Below are positions 18,120 to 26,870 of a stretch of 64,000 nucleotides of DNA, in pieces; positions within the stretch are counted from its first letter, which is position 1, and each line of letters begins with the position of its first letter. The notes under the pieces are model-generated. The model saw only the letters and a list, made by a program, of their open reading frames with translations, was not told where the DNA came from and made no database searches. The stretch comes from UBA9926 sp038131595 (GTDB lineage: Bacteria > Pseudomonadota > Gammaproteobacteria > Pseudomonadales > Azotimanducaceae): the NCBI GenBank assembly GCA_038131595.1, contig JAYPPR010000008.1, positions 1,178,001-1,242,000 of the forward strand, given 5' to 3'. Position numbers and translations under genes: made by a program.

Positions 18120-18545
18120 CACGCGCGGCACTCACCTGCCTGCTCCTCTGCACTTGGAGTCTTGCAGGAAAAGCTCAAGAGGCAGATGCGATGACCATGC
18201 CGCTCGCAGCCGCCGGGGACCCTGCGATTGGGCGGGCGATTTTCAGTGACCGTGAATCCGGGCATTGCGTGCTGTGTCATCAGGTGGATGGCCTTGAAGT
18301 ACCCTTCCAGGGAAACCTGGGTCCCGCGTTGTCTGATGTTGGCGCGCGACTCACCGAGGCGCAGATTCGTTTGCGGATTGTGGATAATACGAAGGTCAAC
18401 CCAGGCACGGTAATGCCGTCGTATTACCGTACGACGTGATTTACATCAAGTGGGGCGTGCGTATCAGGGCGAAACGGTGCTCAGCGCAGCGGAAGTGGAA
18501 CACCTCGTGGCCTGGCTGTCCCAATTAACGGGTAGGAAAGAATGA
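18116..18545 (+). pseudogene. soxX: SoxX-type cytochrome c with a +1 frameshift near the C-terminus
   Basis: The cytochrome partner of SoxA in the SoxXA enzyme. The first frame (18116-18439) has a signal peptide, the heme site CVLCH, and the family segment NPGTVMPSYYRTT, and then stops at TGA 18437-18439. Skipping one base there continues with DLHQVGRAYQGETVL and then EVEHLVAWLSQL to a stop at 18543-18545. That is the expected SoxX C-terminal helix. The restored product is about 142 residues. The stop overlaps the soxY start (ATGA at 18542-18545), which shows that the second frame is the ancestral one. It is either a real one-base insertion or an assembly error; the neighbours are intact. Confidence 0.88.
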
Positions 18546-19000
18546 GTGACAAACATTTGCTGAGTCGTCGACGGGTGCTCGAGTACGGCAGTGGGCTGCT
18601 GGCCATCGCGATGATCCCAGCGCCAGCCCTCGCTGCACCGACCGATGCTGATGCGGCGCACCAAGCGTTGTTCGGTGATCGAACGGTAACCGAGGGTCGG
18701 GTGGTCCTCAAAGTACCGCCTATTTCTGAGAACGGGTACTCGGTTCCCTTATCGGTTGAGGTTGATAGCCCGATGACGGAAGACGACCACGTTGTGCGGA
18801 TAGCCATCTTCTCGGAGGAGAACCCGTTGCCCGATGTGGCGCGCTTTGAACTCGGCCCTAGGGCAGGCAAGGCGCGGATCGATACGCGGATACGATTAGG
18901 CAATACCCAAAAGATTCGCGCGGTCGCGGAGATGAACGATGGAGCGCTATATGGGACGAGTACCTTCAGTATCGTGACCTTAGCGGCGTGTGTGCTCTGA
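18542..19000 (+). CDS. soxY: SoxY-like sulfur carrier with non-canonical AACVL arm
   Basis: A 152-residue periplasmic carrier with a twin-arginine-type signal (LSRRRVLEYGSG). In classical SoxY the C-terminal GGCGG arm carries the sulfur substrate on Cys. Here the protein ends TLAACVL: the Cys is kept near the end but the glycines are replaced. This resembles the known SoxY-related AACIE-arm group rather than true thiosulfate SoxY. The core (GYSVPLSVEVDSPM, then VRIAIFSEENPLP) is a good SoxY fold match. It overlaps soxX and soxZ and must act with SoxZ. The altered arm suggests a different carried group or different partner enzymes, which fits with the absence of SoxB here. Confidence 0.87.
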   Translation: MSDKHLLSRRRVLEYGSGLLAIAMIPAPALAAPTDADAAHQALFGDRTVTEGRVVLKVPPISENGYSVPLSVEVDSPMTEDDHVVRIAIFSEENPLPDVARFELGPRAGKARIDTRIRLGNTQKIRAVAEMNDGALYGTSTFSIVTLAACVL

Positions 19001-19320
19001 TGGCGATGACTCGTATTGCTGCGCCAGCGCAAGCGACGGCTGGTGAGATCATCCAGCTGAAGGTCTTGATTCGTCACCCGATGGAAACAGGGTATCGGCG
19101 TGATCTATATGGCAAGCAGATCCCACGAGACATTCTGAAGCGGTTTGAATGCCGCTATAACGGCGAGACTGTGTTTGCCGCTGAACTGTTCCCCGCGGTT
19201 GCCGCCGATCCTTTCCTGACGTTCTATACCCGAGCGACAGAATCTGGCGCACTTGAATTTCGTTGGACCGACCAGAACGGCAATGTCACGTCTGAAACGA
19301 GACAATTGGACGTCCAATGA
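19000..19320 (+). CDS. soxZ: SoxZ, carrier partner of SoxY
   Basis: A 106-residue immunoglobulin-like protein that pairs with SoxY. The segments IIQLKVLIRHPMETGYRRD, IPRDILKRFECRYNGE and FRWTDQNG are typical. The open frame reaches back to a GTG at 18988, but the ATG at 19000 forms a TGATG junction with the soxY stop and is the better start. It has no signal peptide of its own, as expected, because SoxZ is exported bound to SoxY. It overlaps soxA by ATGA at 19317-19320. Confidence 0.92.
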   Translation: MAMTRIAAPAQATAGEIIQLKVLIRHPMETGYRRDLYGKQIPRDILKRFECRYNGETVFAAELFPAVAADPFLTFYTRATESGALEFRWTDQNGNVTSETRQLDVQ

Positions 19321-20108
19321 TTCGCGCCGGGTTGATTGCCCTTGCTCTATTTTCCTCGCTGCCTGCCGTCGCCGACCCACAATTTTCGGGTAACGACGAT
19401 TTAGCATCGGACCGTGTTCAGTCCGGTTCTGTGTTCCTGACCGACGAGACTCGTCAGCTTCAGGAGGATGGTTTCGCCAATCCTGGCTATCTCTGGGTCG
19501 ATCGGGGCAGGTCGCTCTTTGCTAGTCGCCTGAGCCGCCAGTCTTGTTCGGATTGTCATCAAGAGGACGGCGAACGGCCCATGAAAGGCGCGGCAACCCG
19601 CTATCCGCAGGTCGACTCCAAGACCGGCCGGTTGATGAATCTGGCAGATCGGATCAACGAATGTCGTGTGGAGCGCCAGTCCACAGAGCGGTTCGAGGCG
19701 GAGTCTGAGGAACTACTCTCACTGACCGCCTACGTTACTGCTGAGTCGCGCGGCATGCCGTTTGCCGTTGATATCGAAGGCGAAGCGAAACCGTATTTCG
19801 AGGTCGGACGGGACTACTTTTTCACCCGCCGCGGCCAGCTCAACCTCGCTTGTAATCAGTGTCATGACGACAATTGGGGTCGATTGCTGCGTGGCGATAC
19901 GATCAGCCAAGGGCATTCAAATGCTTGGCCGGGTTACCGTTTAGAGTGGCAGACCTTTGGTTCGCTGCACCGCCGGCTGAGAGACTGTGACCTTGGCGTT
20001 CGTGCGGAACCCTATGAGATAGGATCCGAGATTTACACGAGCCTTGAGCTATATCTCGCGTGGCGCGCACGCAACCTGCCGCTCGAGTCGCCGGGTATCA
20101 GGCGTTAG
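19317..20108 (+). CDS. soxA: SoxA, diheme cytochrome c of SoxXA
   Basis: A 263-residue periplasmic protein with a signal peptide ending at AVAD. Two heme sites are visible: CSDCH near residue 79 and CNQCH near residue 180. The C-terminal RDCDLGVRAEP carries the Cys that becomes the persulfide haem ligand in the SoxXA active site, followed by EIYTSLELYLAWRARNLP as in the family. SoxXA couples a sulfur compound to the SoxY Cys. It is the last gene of the run; the next gene is convergent, and no soxB or soxCD follows. The start overlaps soxZ by 4 bp. Confidence 0.94.
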   Translation: MIRAGLIALALFSSLPAVADPQFSGNDDLASDRVQSGSVFLTDETRQLQEDGFANPGYLWVDRGRSLFASRLSRQSCSDCHQEDGERPMKGAATRYPQVDSKTGRLMNLADRINECRVERQSTERFEAESEELLSLTAYVTAESRGMPFAVDIEGEAKPYFEVGRDYFFTRRGQLNLACNQCHDDNWGRLLRGDTISQGHSNAWPGYRLEWQTFGSLHRRLRDCDLGVRAEPYEIGSEIYTSLELYLAWRARNLPLESPGIRR

Positions 20109-20162
20109 GGATTGGAGACACATACAGAAGCTCTCGCAATCGCCTGGCTTTCGGTACTCCTC

Positions 20163-21317
20163 TTAACGAAAGCACCGGCTCAGTTCGACCTGAACATCAA
20201 GCCCGCGCATTGCCCTTCGAATGTCATAAACGATCCAGGCCAGCCAAGCCGAGAATCCTGCAAGGACGGCCAGAGTGGGCAGTAATTGCAAGGCGCCATA
20301 CCAGAAGGCAAAGAAGATGATCCAGCGCGCATAGGCTGCCATAAAGCGTTTGGGGACTGATGCCACCCCTGGGTTATAGGCGAAGGCCTTTACCTTGAGG
20401 AACCACCCGTTTGCGATCAGCGCCGCAAAGAACACGAGTTTGGGTGGCGGCCCTTGATCAATCTCAGGATTGTCATCAAGGGGCGCATCGGACGCCTCGT
20501 CATCCTTGGCGAGCGATTGTTCGATTTGGCGCCAAGCGTGTAATGCGGTTGGGCGGGCGGTGGTGCCATTTAAGTTCGCATCGGAAGGTATTGAGCGCCA
20601 TCGGTAGAGGACTCGACCCTCTTTCGTGAGCGCTAGTACCCCTGGCTGAAAGTAGCCTTTGGGGTGTTCGACCGTCCAATCTGCTCCCCGCTGGAGAAAC
20701 GTCAAATCACCCCGATTCGCGTAGAGTGTTAACCATTTGCGATCGCTACAGGTTTTGGAGATCTCTTGGTGCGGGTCGCCGACGTTATCGAAATTCAACT
20801 CCCAATGGCTGTGCGCCTGATCGGCGAGATATTGGGGTTCGCTACTAACCGCATAGATTTCCCCACCCGCTGCGCGGATTTTCTCTACAACTCCTTCATT
20901 CATATAGCCCCGTAACTCGGCGCGACAGGGAGGTCACCAAAACCCGCGATAAAACAGTAAGACGACGAAGGCGTGCTGAGACAAGATGTTATCTAGCCAG
21001 TCCGCGCGCACCCCTGGAGGTGGATCTAAGTCTGCTTGCGGCTTCTCGGGCTGAAGGGCAAATAGGTCTCGATCAGTCAGGTGAACGGAGAAGGGTTCAA
21101 TCTCGCCACTCACTCGAAACGTTCGCTGCTCGCAGCGGTCGCCCCCGCAGAGAATGAGCTGAAGTTCATCCGATGCTTCCAGCGTCTTGTCGGCATCGAG
21201 AATACCAGTGACCTTGAATGTCTCGTCACCCGCCTCACTCGACGCGTTAAACCAATTGAGTGCTGCGTCTACGCGCGGCTGTAAGCGGTCGGGAATTGTT
21301 TCGCTGACTTGCGGCAT
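20163..21317 (-). CDS. Peroxiredoxin-like membrane protein with in-frame TGA (candidate selenoprotein)
   Basis: One reading frame from the ATG at 21317 to the stop at 20163, interrupted by TGA at 20936-20934 (codon 128). Upstream it reads VVLLFYRGFW and downstream PPCRAELRGYMNEG. Peroxiredoxin-like (redoxin) relatives have Cys at this exact place, FYRGFWCPxCR. The TGA thus gives a UxxC motif and most simply encodes selenocysteine. After it come AAGGEIYAVSSEPQ, a thioredoxin-fold middle with GYFQPGVLALTKEGRVLYRW, and then two C-terminal hydrophobic stretches (about residues 300-365) that would anchor it in the membrane. Weak hairpins follow the TGA (20930-20908 and 20920-20910). The alternative is a nonsense mutation or sequencing error, but no frameshift is needed and both halves are well kept. 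Total length would be 384 residues. It is convergent with soxA. Confidence 0.82.
20908..20930 (-). promoter_or_regulatory. Possible SECIS-like hairpin after the in-frame TGA
   Basis: Directly after the TGA the mRNA can form CCCUGU/ACGGGG with an 11-nt loop. Alternatively CCG/CGG can form around AGUUA, whose loop begins 16 nt after the TGA and has G in its second place, as bacterial SECIS loops usually do. Both are weak by eye, and no folding was run. Confidence 0.35.
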
Positions 21318-21445
21318 TAGCGCTTAATCCTTCACCTTTCTGTTATCAGTTTTATCATTCGCTCGACAAAAGCGCGACTCTGCGTTCGTGGCTCGAGGGC
21401 GGCCTCTAAAGGGAGTCACCCAACCGAGGCGCTGAAATGGAATGT

Positions 21446-21641
21446 TCACGTCTTCACCTCTGTTAAATGACCTCGCCAGCATAAGGCGGGACCATCGGTT
21501 AGCGGTACGGCGATTTTGAATGGGTTGGGTTCGCCGCCTTGATTGGAGGGCGCGAGCACGTAGTGGCCCCCAGGGTCAGTCACTGCGAATGCCCTCAAAC
21601 CATAAATACCAGGGATTTCTAGCAGGATCACGCCACACTCA
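21446..21641 (-). other. Possible remnant of a VOC-like protein
   Basis: Just after the hydrolase stop, the minus strand in another frame reads GIYGLRAFAVTDPGGHYVLAP, resembling the C-terminal strand of glyoxalase/VOC proteins. It continues to a stop at 21446. There is no N-terminal part and no clear ribosome binding site. It is a possible fragment only. Confidence 0.25.
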
Positions 21642-22709
21642 CTTCGCTGAGGTCGCTGCGGAATCGGTCGTTGAGGCGTCTGGAAGCGTCCTCGCATATA
21701 CACGCTGGATCGCCTCCGCTATTTCCTGCGGTACTTCCTCTTGGAGGAAATGCCCGGCGGCGGTCTTTGTGACAGGCGCATCAGGAAAGTTGGCCTGCAT
21801 CACCGGGAGGGCTCTGCCAAGGATAGGATCATTCATTCCCCAAACAAGCTCGACCGGAATGTCGAGGGTTTGGGTGTAGGACTCGACCTTACGCATGCTC
21901 TCAGCACTGGGGTGGAGCGGGCTATCTGGCACCATGCGCATCATGGTTAATGGCGCTTTTTTGTTGCCCGCGGTTTCAAGGGGTTGTTCGTATAGCGCGA
22001 TGACCTCGGGTGGGAGAGAGCTCGGATCGCCTTGGGCTTGGTGCATCTGGGAAAAAACGGACACCACGACCTCCAGCAGGATCTCGCCAGAGATGGGCGA
22101 TTTTGCCAGCGCGTGCGCTCGCGACAAATCCCGTGCTTCTCTTGGGGCATTGAGCCCTGTGTTCAGAATAACGGCGCCCTTTAGTAGCTCTGGGGACTCC
22201 GCCAACGCGCCCATGCCGATGGGTCCGCCCCAGTCTTGGCCAACGAAGATGAGTTCCTTTATTTCGAGTTGAGTGAGCGCTTGATTGATCCAGCGAACGT
22301 GGTTCTCGACCGTATGTTGGTGGGTGGGAATCTTGCTCGAAAAGCCGAGCCCTGCAAGGGTCGGCATGAGGATACGGAATTGCTCATTGCCAAGCGCGTC
22401 TGCCACCTTGCGATAAAGGAGTCCAGACGTGGGGTTGCCGTGCTGTAAGAAAAGCGGGAAGCCACTGCCCATTTCGAGCATATGAATCTTGATGCCTGGC
22501 TCAACTTCAATGAGATAGCTCAAGTAATCACCACCAGCAATCGATGTTACATAATCAGGGAGCGGAAATGCTTCGAAGGTTTGGCCATCGACGGTGACTG
22601 TGCCCGACCCAGTTGGCGTGACCAGCTCGCCAGGCCGGGTAACGATATACGCCAGAACGGCGAGGCTTAACCCAATGAATGCAACCACGTAAAGAATTTT
22701 TCTGGCCAT
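21639..22709 (-). CDS. Membrane-anchored alpha/beta hydrolase, haloalkane dehalogenase-like
   Basis: A 356-residue alpha/beta hydrolase with an N-terminal membrane anchor (KILYVVAFIGLSLAVLAYIV). HGNPTSG gives the oxyanion region with the Asn seen in haloalkane dehalogenases. VGQDWGG carries the nucleophile Asp and its halide-binding Trp neighbour. Acid and base are likely the Asp of WGMNDPIL and the His of AGHFLQEE. An Asp nucleophile points to dehalogenase or epoxide hydrolase-type chemistry rather than an esterase. It stands alone, with a Fur-box-like palindrome about 100 bp upstream of the start. The substrate is unknown; similar enzymes often lack measurable dehalogenation. Confidence 0.85.
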   Translation of the reverse strand: MARKILYVVAFIGLSLAVLAYIVTRPGELVTPTGSGTVTVDGQTFEAFPLPDYVTSIAGGDYLSYLIEVEPGIKIHMLEMGSGFPLFLQHGNPTSGLLYRKVADALGNEQFRILMPTLAGLGFSSKIPTHQHTVENHVRWINQALTQLEIKELIFVGQDWGGPIGMGALAESPELLKGAVILNTGLNAPREARDLSRAHALAKSPISGEILLEVVVSVFSQMHQAQGDPSSLPPEVIALYEQPLETAGNKKAPLTMMRMVPDSPLHPSAESMRKVESYTQTLDIPVELVWGMNDPILGRALPVMQANFPDAPVTKTAAGHFLQEEVPQEIAEAIQRVYARTLPDASTTDSAATSAK

Positions 22710-23127
22710 ATCTCGATCCTTTTATTCAGGGTTGCTATGCCGGAATGCTTCGGAGATTCCGGATGCCGCTCCAAACGGCTTGCCTTATTAGAGGCAATCA
22801 GCAACTAAATTAATGATAATCATTAATAAATGCAACCGGCTCAAGTGGCTTAGTTCCAGATAAGTAAGGGTTCTTCGGCTGGTTCCATGACATTGGCAGT
22901 CTGAGCGACGGGACGCAGACGAGATTGGTCTGAGCAGAACGGTTAGGCGTCTTTGTTACCTTTGATCTGTGAAGAGATCGCACAGAACAGAAGCGCGGCT
23001 CATGGCCCGAGTCTGTGGGTAGATTCCTATTTGCTTAAAGGTTCCCTGCCGCGCGCGCCTTCGATTCGCATCTATCAATAGACTAAGCAAACCGCTGCTA
23101 GTGCTCCTTGGCTGAGGTCGCAGTGCG
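22710..23127. other. Intergenic region with a Fur-box-like site
   Basis: 418 bases between the hydrolase and the CoA-transferase. The only clear signal is the AT-rich palindrome at 22809-22827, listed separately. No gene was recognised. Confidence 0.5.
22809..22827. promoter_or_regulatory. Fur-box-like operator
   Basis: ATTAATGATAATCATTAAT is a near-perfect palindrome whose 13-base core AATGATAATCATT equals the core of the Fur consensus. It lies about 100 bp upstream of the hydrolase start (minus strand), so iron-dependent repression of that gene is likely. Confidence 0.75.
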
Positions 23128-24594
23128 TTATCCCCAGAGTGCTTTTGCCTCTTTGGTGAGTTCCTCGCGAAAATCTGGGTGCGCAATACGGATGAGTTCC
23201 TCTGCGCGCTGTCGGTGATTTTTGTCCATTAAGCGGGCGATGCCGAATTCAGTGATGACGGTATCGGCCAGGTAGCGAGGAATCGTAATCAAGGTTCCGG
23301 CTTCGTGTTTGGGCACGATTTTGGATACCGCACCGCCCAAGGCGGTAGCTCTGAGCACGATGATCGCGCGACCTGTGGGGCAAAGCGCGGCGCCCATATG
23401 GTTGTCCGGCTGCCCCCCTGTGCCGTTGACCATCATGCCGCCGTATCGATCTTCGCTGGCGACTTGGCCGATGAGATCAACGGCGATGGCGCTATTGATC
23501 GATGTCATTTGATGATTTTGGGCGATGAGCGCGGGGTTCAAAAGGTACGAGGGGTCGTACAGTTCGAAAGCAGGGTTGTCACGAATAATGTCGAGATCAT
23601 CGGCATCACACCCAGACCAGGCGACGGCGACGGCTTTGCCTCGATGAATCGATTTGCGGGAGTTATCTAGGATCCCGCGCGCCCATAACCTGGCTAGGCC
23701 AGGTGAGCCAAGTTCGGTATGCAATCCAAGATGTTTGGCATCATCAAAGGCGCCTGCCTCGAACATGAGAGAACTGGGTTGGCCAATGCCGACTTGGATG
23801 GTGTCTCCATCTCGAATCAGTGTTCGCAGGTAATCAGCAATCTTTTGCGCGGCGGGGTCGATCACGAGATTGAGCGCCTTCTCGAGCACCGCAGGGTCCA
23901 TTTGCGCGATGGTGTCCTGAATCGGTGCGAGCCGATCTCGAACGATGACATTGGTAATGGAGAGTAATCGGTCTCGATTTTCCGGAGGCGCCTCCTCAAT
24001 GATGCGGGTACGGACTGCTTCCACATCAACCGCGGGCGCTGTCACGCCCTCTACAAAAGCGGTGAACTCATTGACGTGGGCCCAGACGTCGCCATGGACT
24101 GGCATTAAATTGGGGTCAACGAAGGCGATGGTTTTGCGGCAGCGCTTGAGATACGCCTTGCGCATCCAGTGGGTCGGGCCGAAATGCACATAGCCCGCCT
24201 CATTGGGCGCACTGCAGACGACAATGTTGACGTCGGGCATGCGGGCCTCTTCACGGCCACTATCAAACGCTTTCATGCCCAGCATAAACGTATTCGGCAG
24301 GTAGGTGGCTCGCTGGGTGTCGTGGCTCGGCCTCGCGGGCTCGCCAATGAAAATTTCGATCTCTCGCTCGCCCGCGTCTCGATCTGAGGTGAGTAGGGGC
24401 TCAAGCCCGGGCCCCAGCATACGCATGTCCAGGGAGCCGAGCGCTTCTGCCCGAGCGTTTAGCAGTAACGTAATCGCGGCGGGCGTTCCGACGTTAACGT
24501 TTACCCAGTCTCCGGCCTCGATGAGATCCATCGCCGCCTCGGGTTCAAGAAGCCGCTGCTCGTAGTCAGATTGCCAATCGCGCTTTTTCGTCAT
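23128..24594 (-). CDS. Acetyl-CoA hydrolase/transferase family (CoA-transferase)
   Basis: A 488-residue family I CoA-transferase, similar to 4-hydroxybutyrate CoA-transferases and acetyl-CoA hydrolases. Residues near 270 (IQVGIGQPSSLMF) and LGLHTELGSPGLARLW, whose Glu is the expected thioester-forming residue, mark the C-terminal active-site domain. GGMMVNGTGGQPDNHMGA and a final SKIVP...TLITIPRYLAD are also typical. It transfers CoA between acyl groups in the cytoplasm. It is probably a single-gene unit. The acyl substrate is not determined; no adjacent beta-oxidation or polyhydroxyalkanoate genes fix it. Confidence 0.87.
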   Translation of the reverse strand: MTKKRDWQSDYEQRLLEPEAAMDLIEAGDWVNVNVGTPAAITLLLNARAEALGSLDMRMLGPGLEPLLTSDRDAGEREIEIFIGEPARPSHDTQRATYLPNTFMLGMKAFDSGREEARMPDVNIVVCSAPNEAGYVHFGPTHWMRKAYLKRCRKTIAFVDPNLMPVHGDVWAHVNEFTAFVEGVTAPAVDVEAVRTRIIEEAPPENRDRLLSITNVIVRDRLAPIQDTIAQMDPAVLEKALNLVIDPAAQKIADYLRTLIRDGDTIQVGIGQPSSLMFEAGAFDDAKHLGLHTELGSPGLARLWARGILDNSRKSIHRGKAVAVAWSGCDADDLDIIRDNPAFELYDPSYLLNPALIAQNHQMTSINSAIAVDLIGQVASEDRYGGMMVNGTGGQPDNHMGAALCPTGRAIIVLRATALGGAVSKIVPKHEAGTLITIPRYLADTVITEFGIARLMDKNHRQRAEELIRIAHPDFREELTKEAKALWG

Positions 24595-24684
24595 GGTTTG
24601 CCCACCCCCTTTTATCCCATCGGAGTATACCTTTTGGACGCCGGTTTGGTGGGCTGCTCTGATGAATCGATGCGCCGCCTACTT

Positions 24685-26843
24685 TCAGTCTCCTTGAGGA
24701 ACAAGATGAATCGGGGAGGACCAAGCGCGCTCCTGTAGGGTGCGGGCAAGCCCCGGTCTTGGCTCATACCCTTCACGAATGGCATCCCAGGTCGACCAAC
24801 GGCAAGTAGGGTTCTCAATGACTCGCGCGTAGTAAAAGCTTCGGTGATCCGGGTTGAAATCAGGATCGGTCCATACGGTAGTGAGTGTTCCTGCTCCAGT
24901 CTCTGGATTAATCGAGCAATCGCTCAAATCTACAGTAGCGCCATTGTGTGGGCAGCGATTGGTGCCAGGGTCAACTTCTGCGCCGCCCGCACAGGCCACA
25001 TCGATCACCGTCTCATGGGTCTCTCCTTGCTCGTCAATCCACCCTTTGATGACTTGCAATCGCTGCAGCGGCGCACTCAGCGGGTCTGCTGTCGCCATCA
25101 CGAGGAAATTGGGTTCGCTGTCTTGTAAGGCGGTCAGTCTCCCACCCATCGGCACGCCGCCCGCATAAGCAGCATCGACGGCATCAGTGGACGTGGCGAG
25201 GCCCTCGGGGAAATCATAGCCAGCAAAAAAGCGCACTCTGATTCGCGGGCCTGAGGTCGCGAAGACCTCTTTGCGTCGAAAAGCGGCATAGAGGGATTCG
25301 CGCGTATTCTCTTCTGCCCAAGCAGCCGCAAGGCCTGAAGCGCCAAAAGTAGGCGCTGCGCCAGACCCATAAATATCGCCATCAACTTTAGTGATGCTGT
25401 TGTTGCCGCGCGCACTTGGCCTCAGTTTAGAAGTGATTTTGTTGCCGTAGTAAAAGAGCGACCCATCTAGCCCTTCTCTTGGTACAGAACCCCGCTGCGC
25501 CGCGGTGCCCGAGAGGAGGCTTAGTTTGGAAACGAAATTGTTTTCCTCGACCTGCGTCGCTGACGAATGGGTATCGCTCGAACCAATGAAACCAAACTCG
25601 TAGGGATTGGTAATGCCGCCATGCTCGAGACTGAGTCCCCGCTTGAGCGCTTGCCTGGCGTAAGACCCATCGACCGCACTGAGCGCGTTCGTCGCAACGC
25701 GATAGGGCATGATTTCAAAGCCCGCAAATTCGTCCCGGGTTGAAAGCAACGGGTGCGTCTCTGATGTGCCTTTGATTTGAGTAATTTCAACGATGGGCTC
25801 GTTGCGGATTCGCTGGGCGCCATAGTCGTCGTCCATGGGTTGCCAGCCCAATCTTCAAGCTTAAACATTTGCCCATTGGAACCGTTGGAGTTGTGTGGGA
25901 TCGCAAGGCTTTCAACGCCTTTGGCCCGAAGCTCATCCATCCAATCCCATAGATCCTCAGGGTTGACGCTGTGAAACCGAGAAAAGGGCTCCCTTGGCAG
26001 CGCATCCGTTCCCTTAAAGATCACGTTGCGATGAAGGTTGCCCATGTCCGCGCCTGACGGGGTGTACTCGTAACCCACAAAGGCGGTGAATGTCCCGGGG
26101 TCATTGAATTGTTCAGCTGCATCAATCGTGTCTTCCCATGCGGTGCGAACCACATCGAGGACTTGATCGCGGTCTAGCTCACCGCTGCGAATTCCGCCTA
26201 CCGCACGAGGCAAAAAGCTGGAGAAGGTCGATAAGCGGCGCATGACATCGAAATATCCGATGCCCTGGTTGCCTTCATCATTTAATCCGTTATAAGGCTC
26301 TGCAAACGCCGTCTTTGAGAATTCGGTCGAGGTGTCGCCGGCTGCTTTCGCAAGCCCTAAAAACATTCCGTGGTCGGTAACAGCGTAAAAATCCAGCGGT
26401 TGGGACATCTGCATATCGAATCCCGCAGGACTGCCGATGGCCTCTCCTCTGGCAAACCGGTAGGCGTCATACGGCGTGGTCAACGTTCCCATAGCGTAGC
26501 CATCGAATGAGTATTCGGTGTGCACATGTAGGTCGCCAAAGAACGCTTTGCGCTCGGCGGTCGGTACAGATGAGTCGGCTAGAATCGGTGCAGAGGCTGT
26601 GCCTTCTGGCCGCTCAGTCAGCACGGTTTCTGTTTCAAAGACCGAGGCGCCCCAGTTCCCATCGGCATTTTGGGCGATAAGCCTCTCGTCAATGAGCGCG
26701 GTGTCCTCGATGACGGCGTCCACCTCATGGACGTTTGCTAGTCCGCTAAATGCGTCGCTGGATGATTCGGGCGGGCTGTCTGAGCAGCCCGCGAGATAGC
26801 CCGTTGCAATCGCAACGAAAGCCATAGGAATGAACGGTTTCAT
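24685..26843 (-). pseudogene. DUF3604 lipoprotein (PHP-like hydrolase) broken by a one-base deletion
   Basis: Two overlapping frames together make a full DUF3604 protein like the intact paralogue at 29719-31695. The first part starts at 26843 with a lipoprotein signal (lipobox LAGC) and has FFGDLHVHTEYSFDG, YAVTDHGMFLG and IPHNSN, the PHP-like metal ligands. It loses frame after KLEDWAGNP near 25840. The second part continues with MDDDYGAQRIRNEP, matching the paralogue's IDDEYAKKRAENEP, through GTSETHPL and FIGSSDTHSSA to the C-terminus at 24685. Adding one base next to the GGG at 25837-25839 restores the gene at about 719 residues. Real loss and sequencing error cannot be told apart. It is last in the tetR-ppiC-hupE operon, 28 bp after hupE. 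Confidence 0.87.
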
Positions 26844-26870
26844 CGTTGTACCCCCTTTTTTTGTGATTCG

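Noticed and set aside
18437..18439. Second selenocysteine TGA in soxX
   Set aside because: The conserved sequence resumes in a different frame, not after the TGA in the same frame, and no Cys is expected there.
18437..18545. Programmed frameshift in soxX
   Set aside because: No slippery heptamer or clear downstream structure at ACGACGTGA; a plain indel is simpler.
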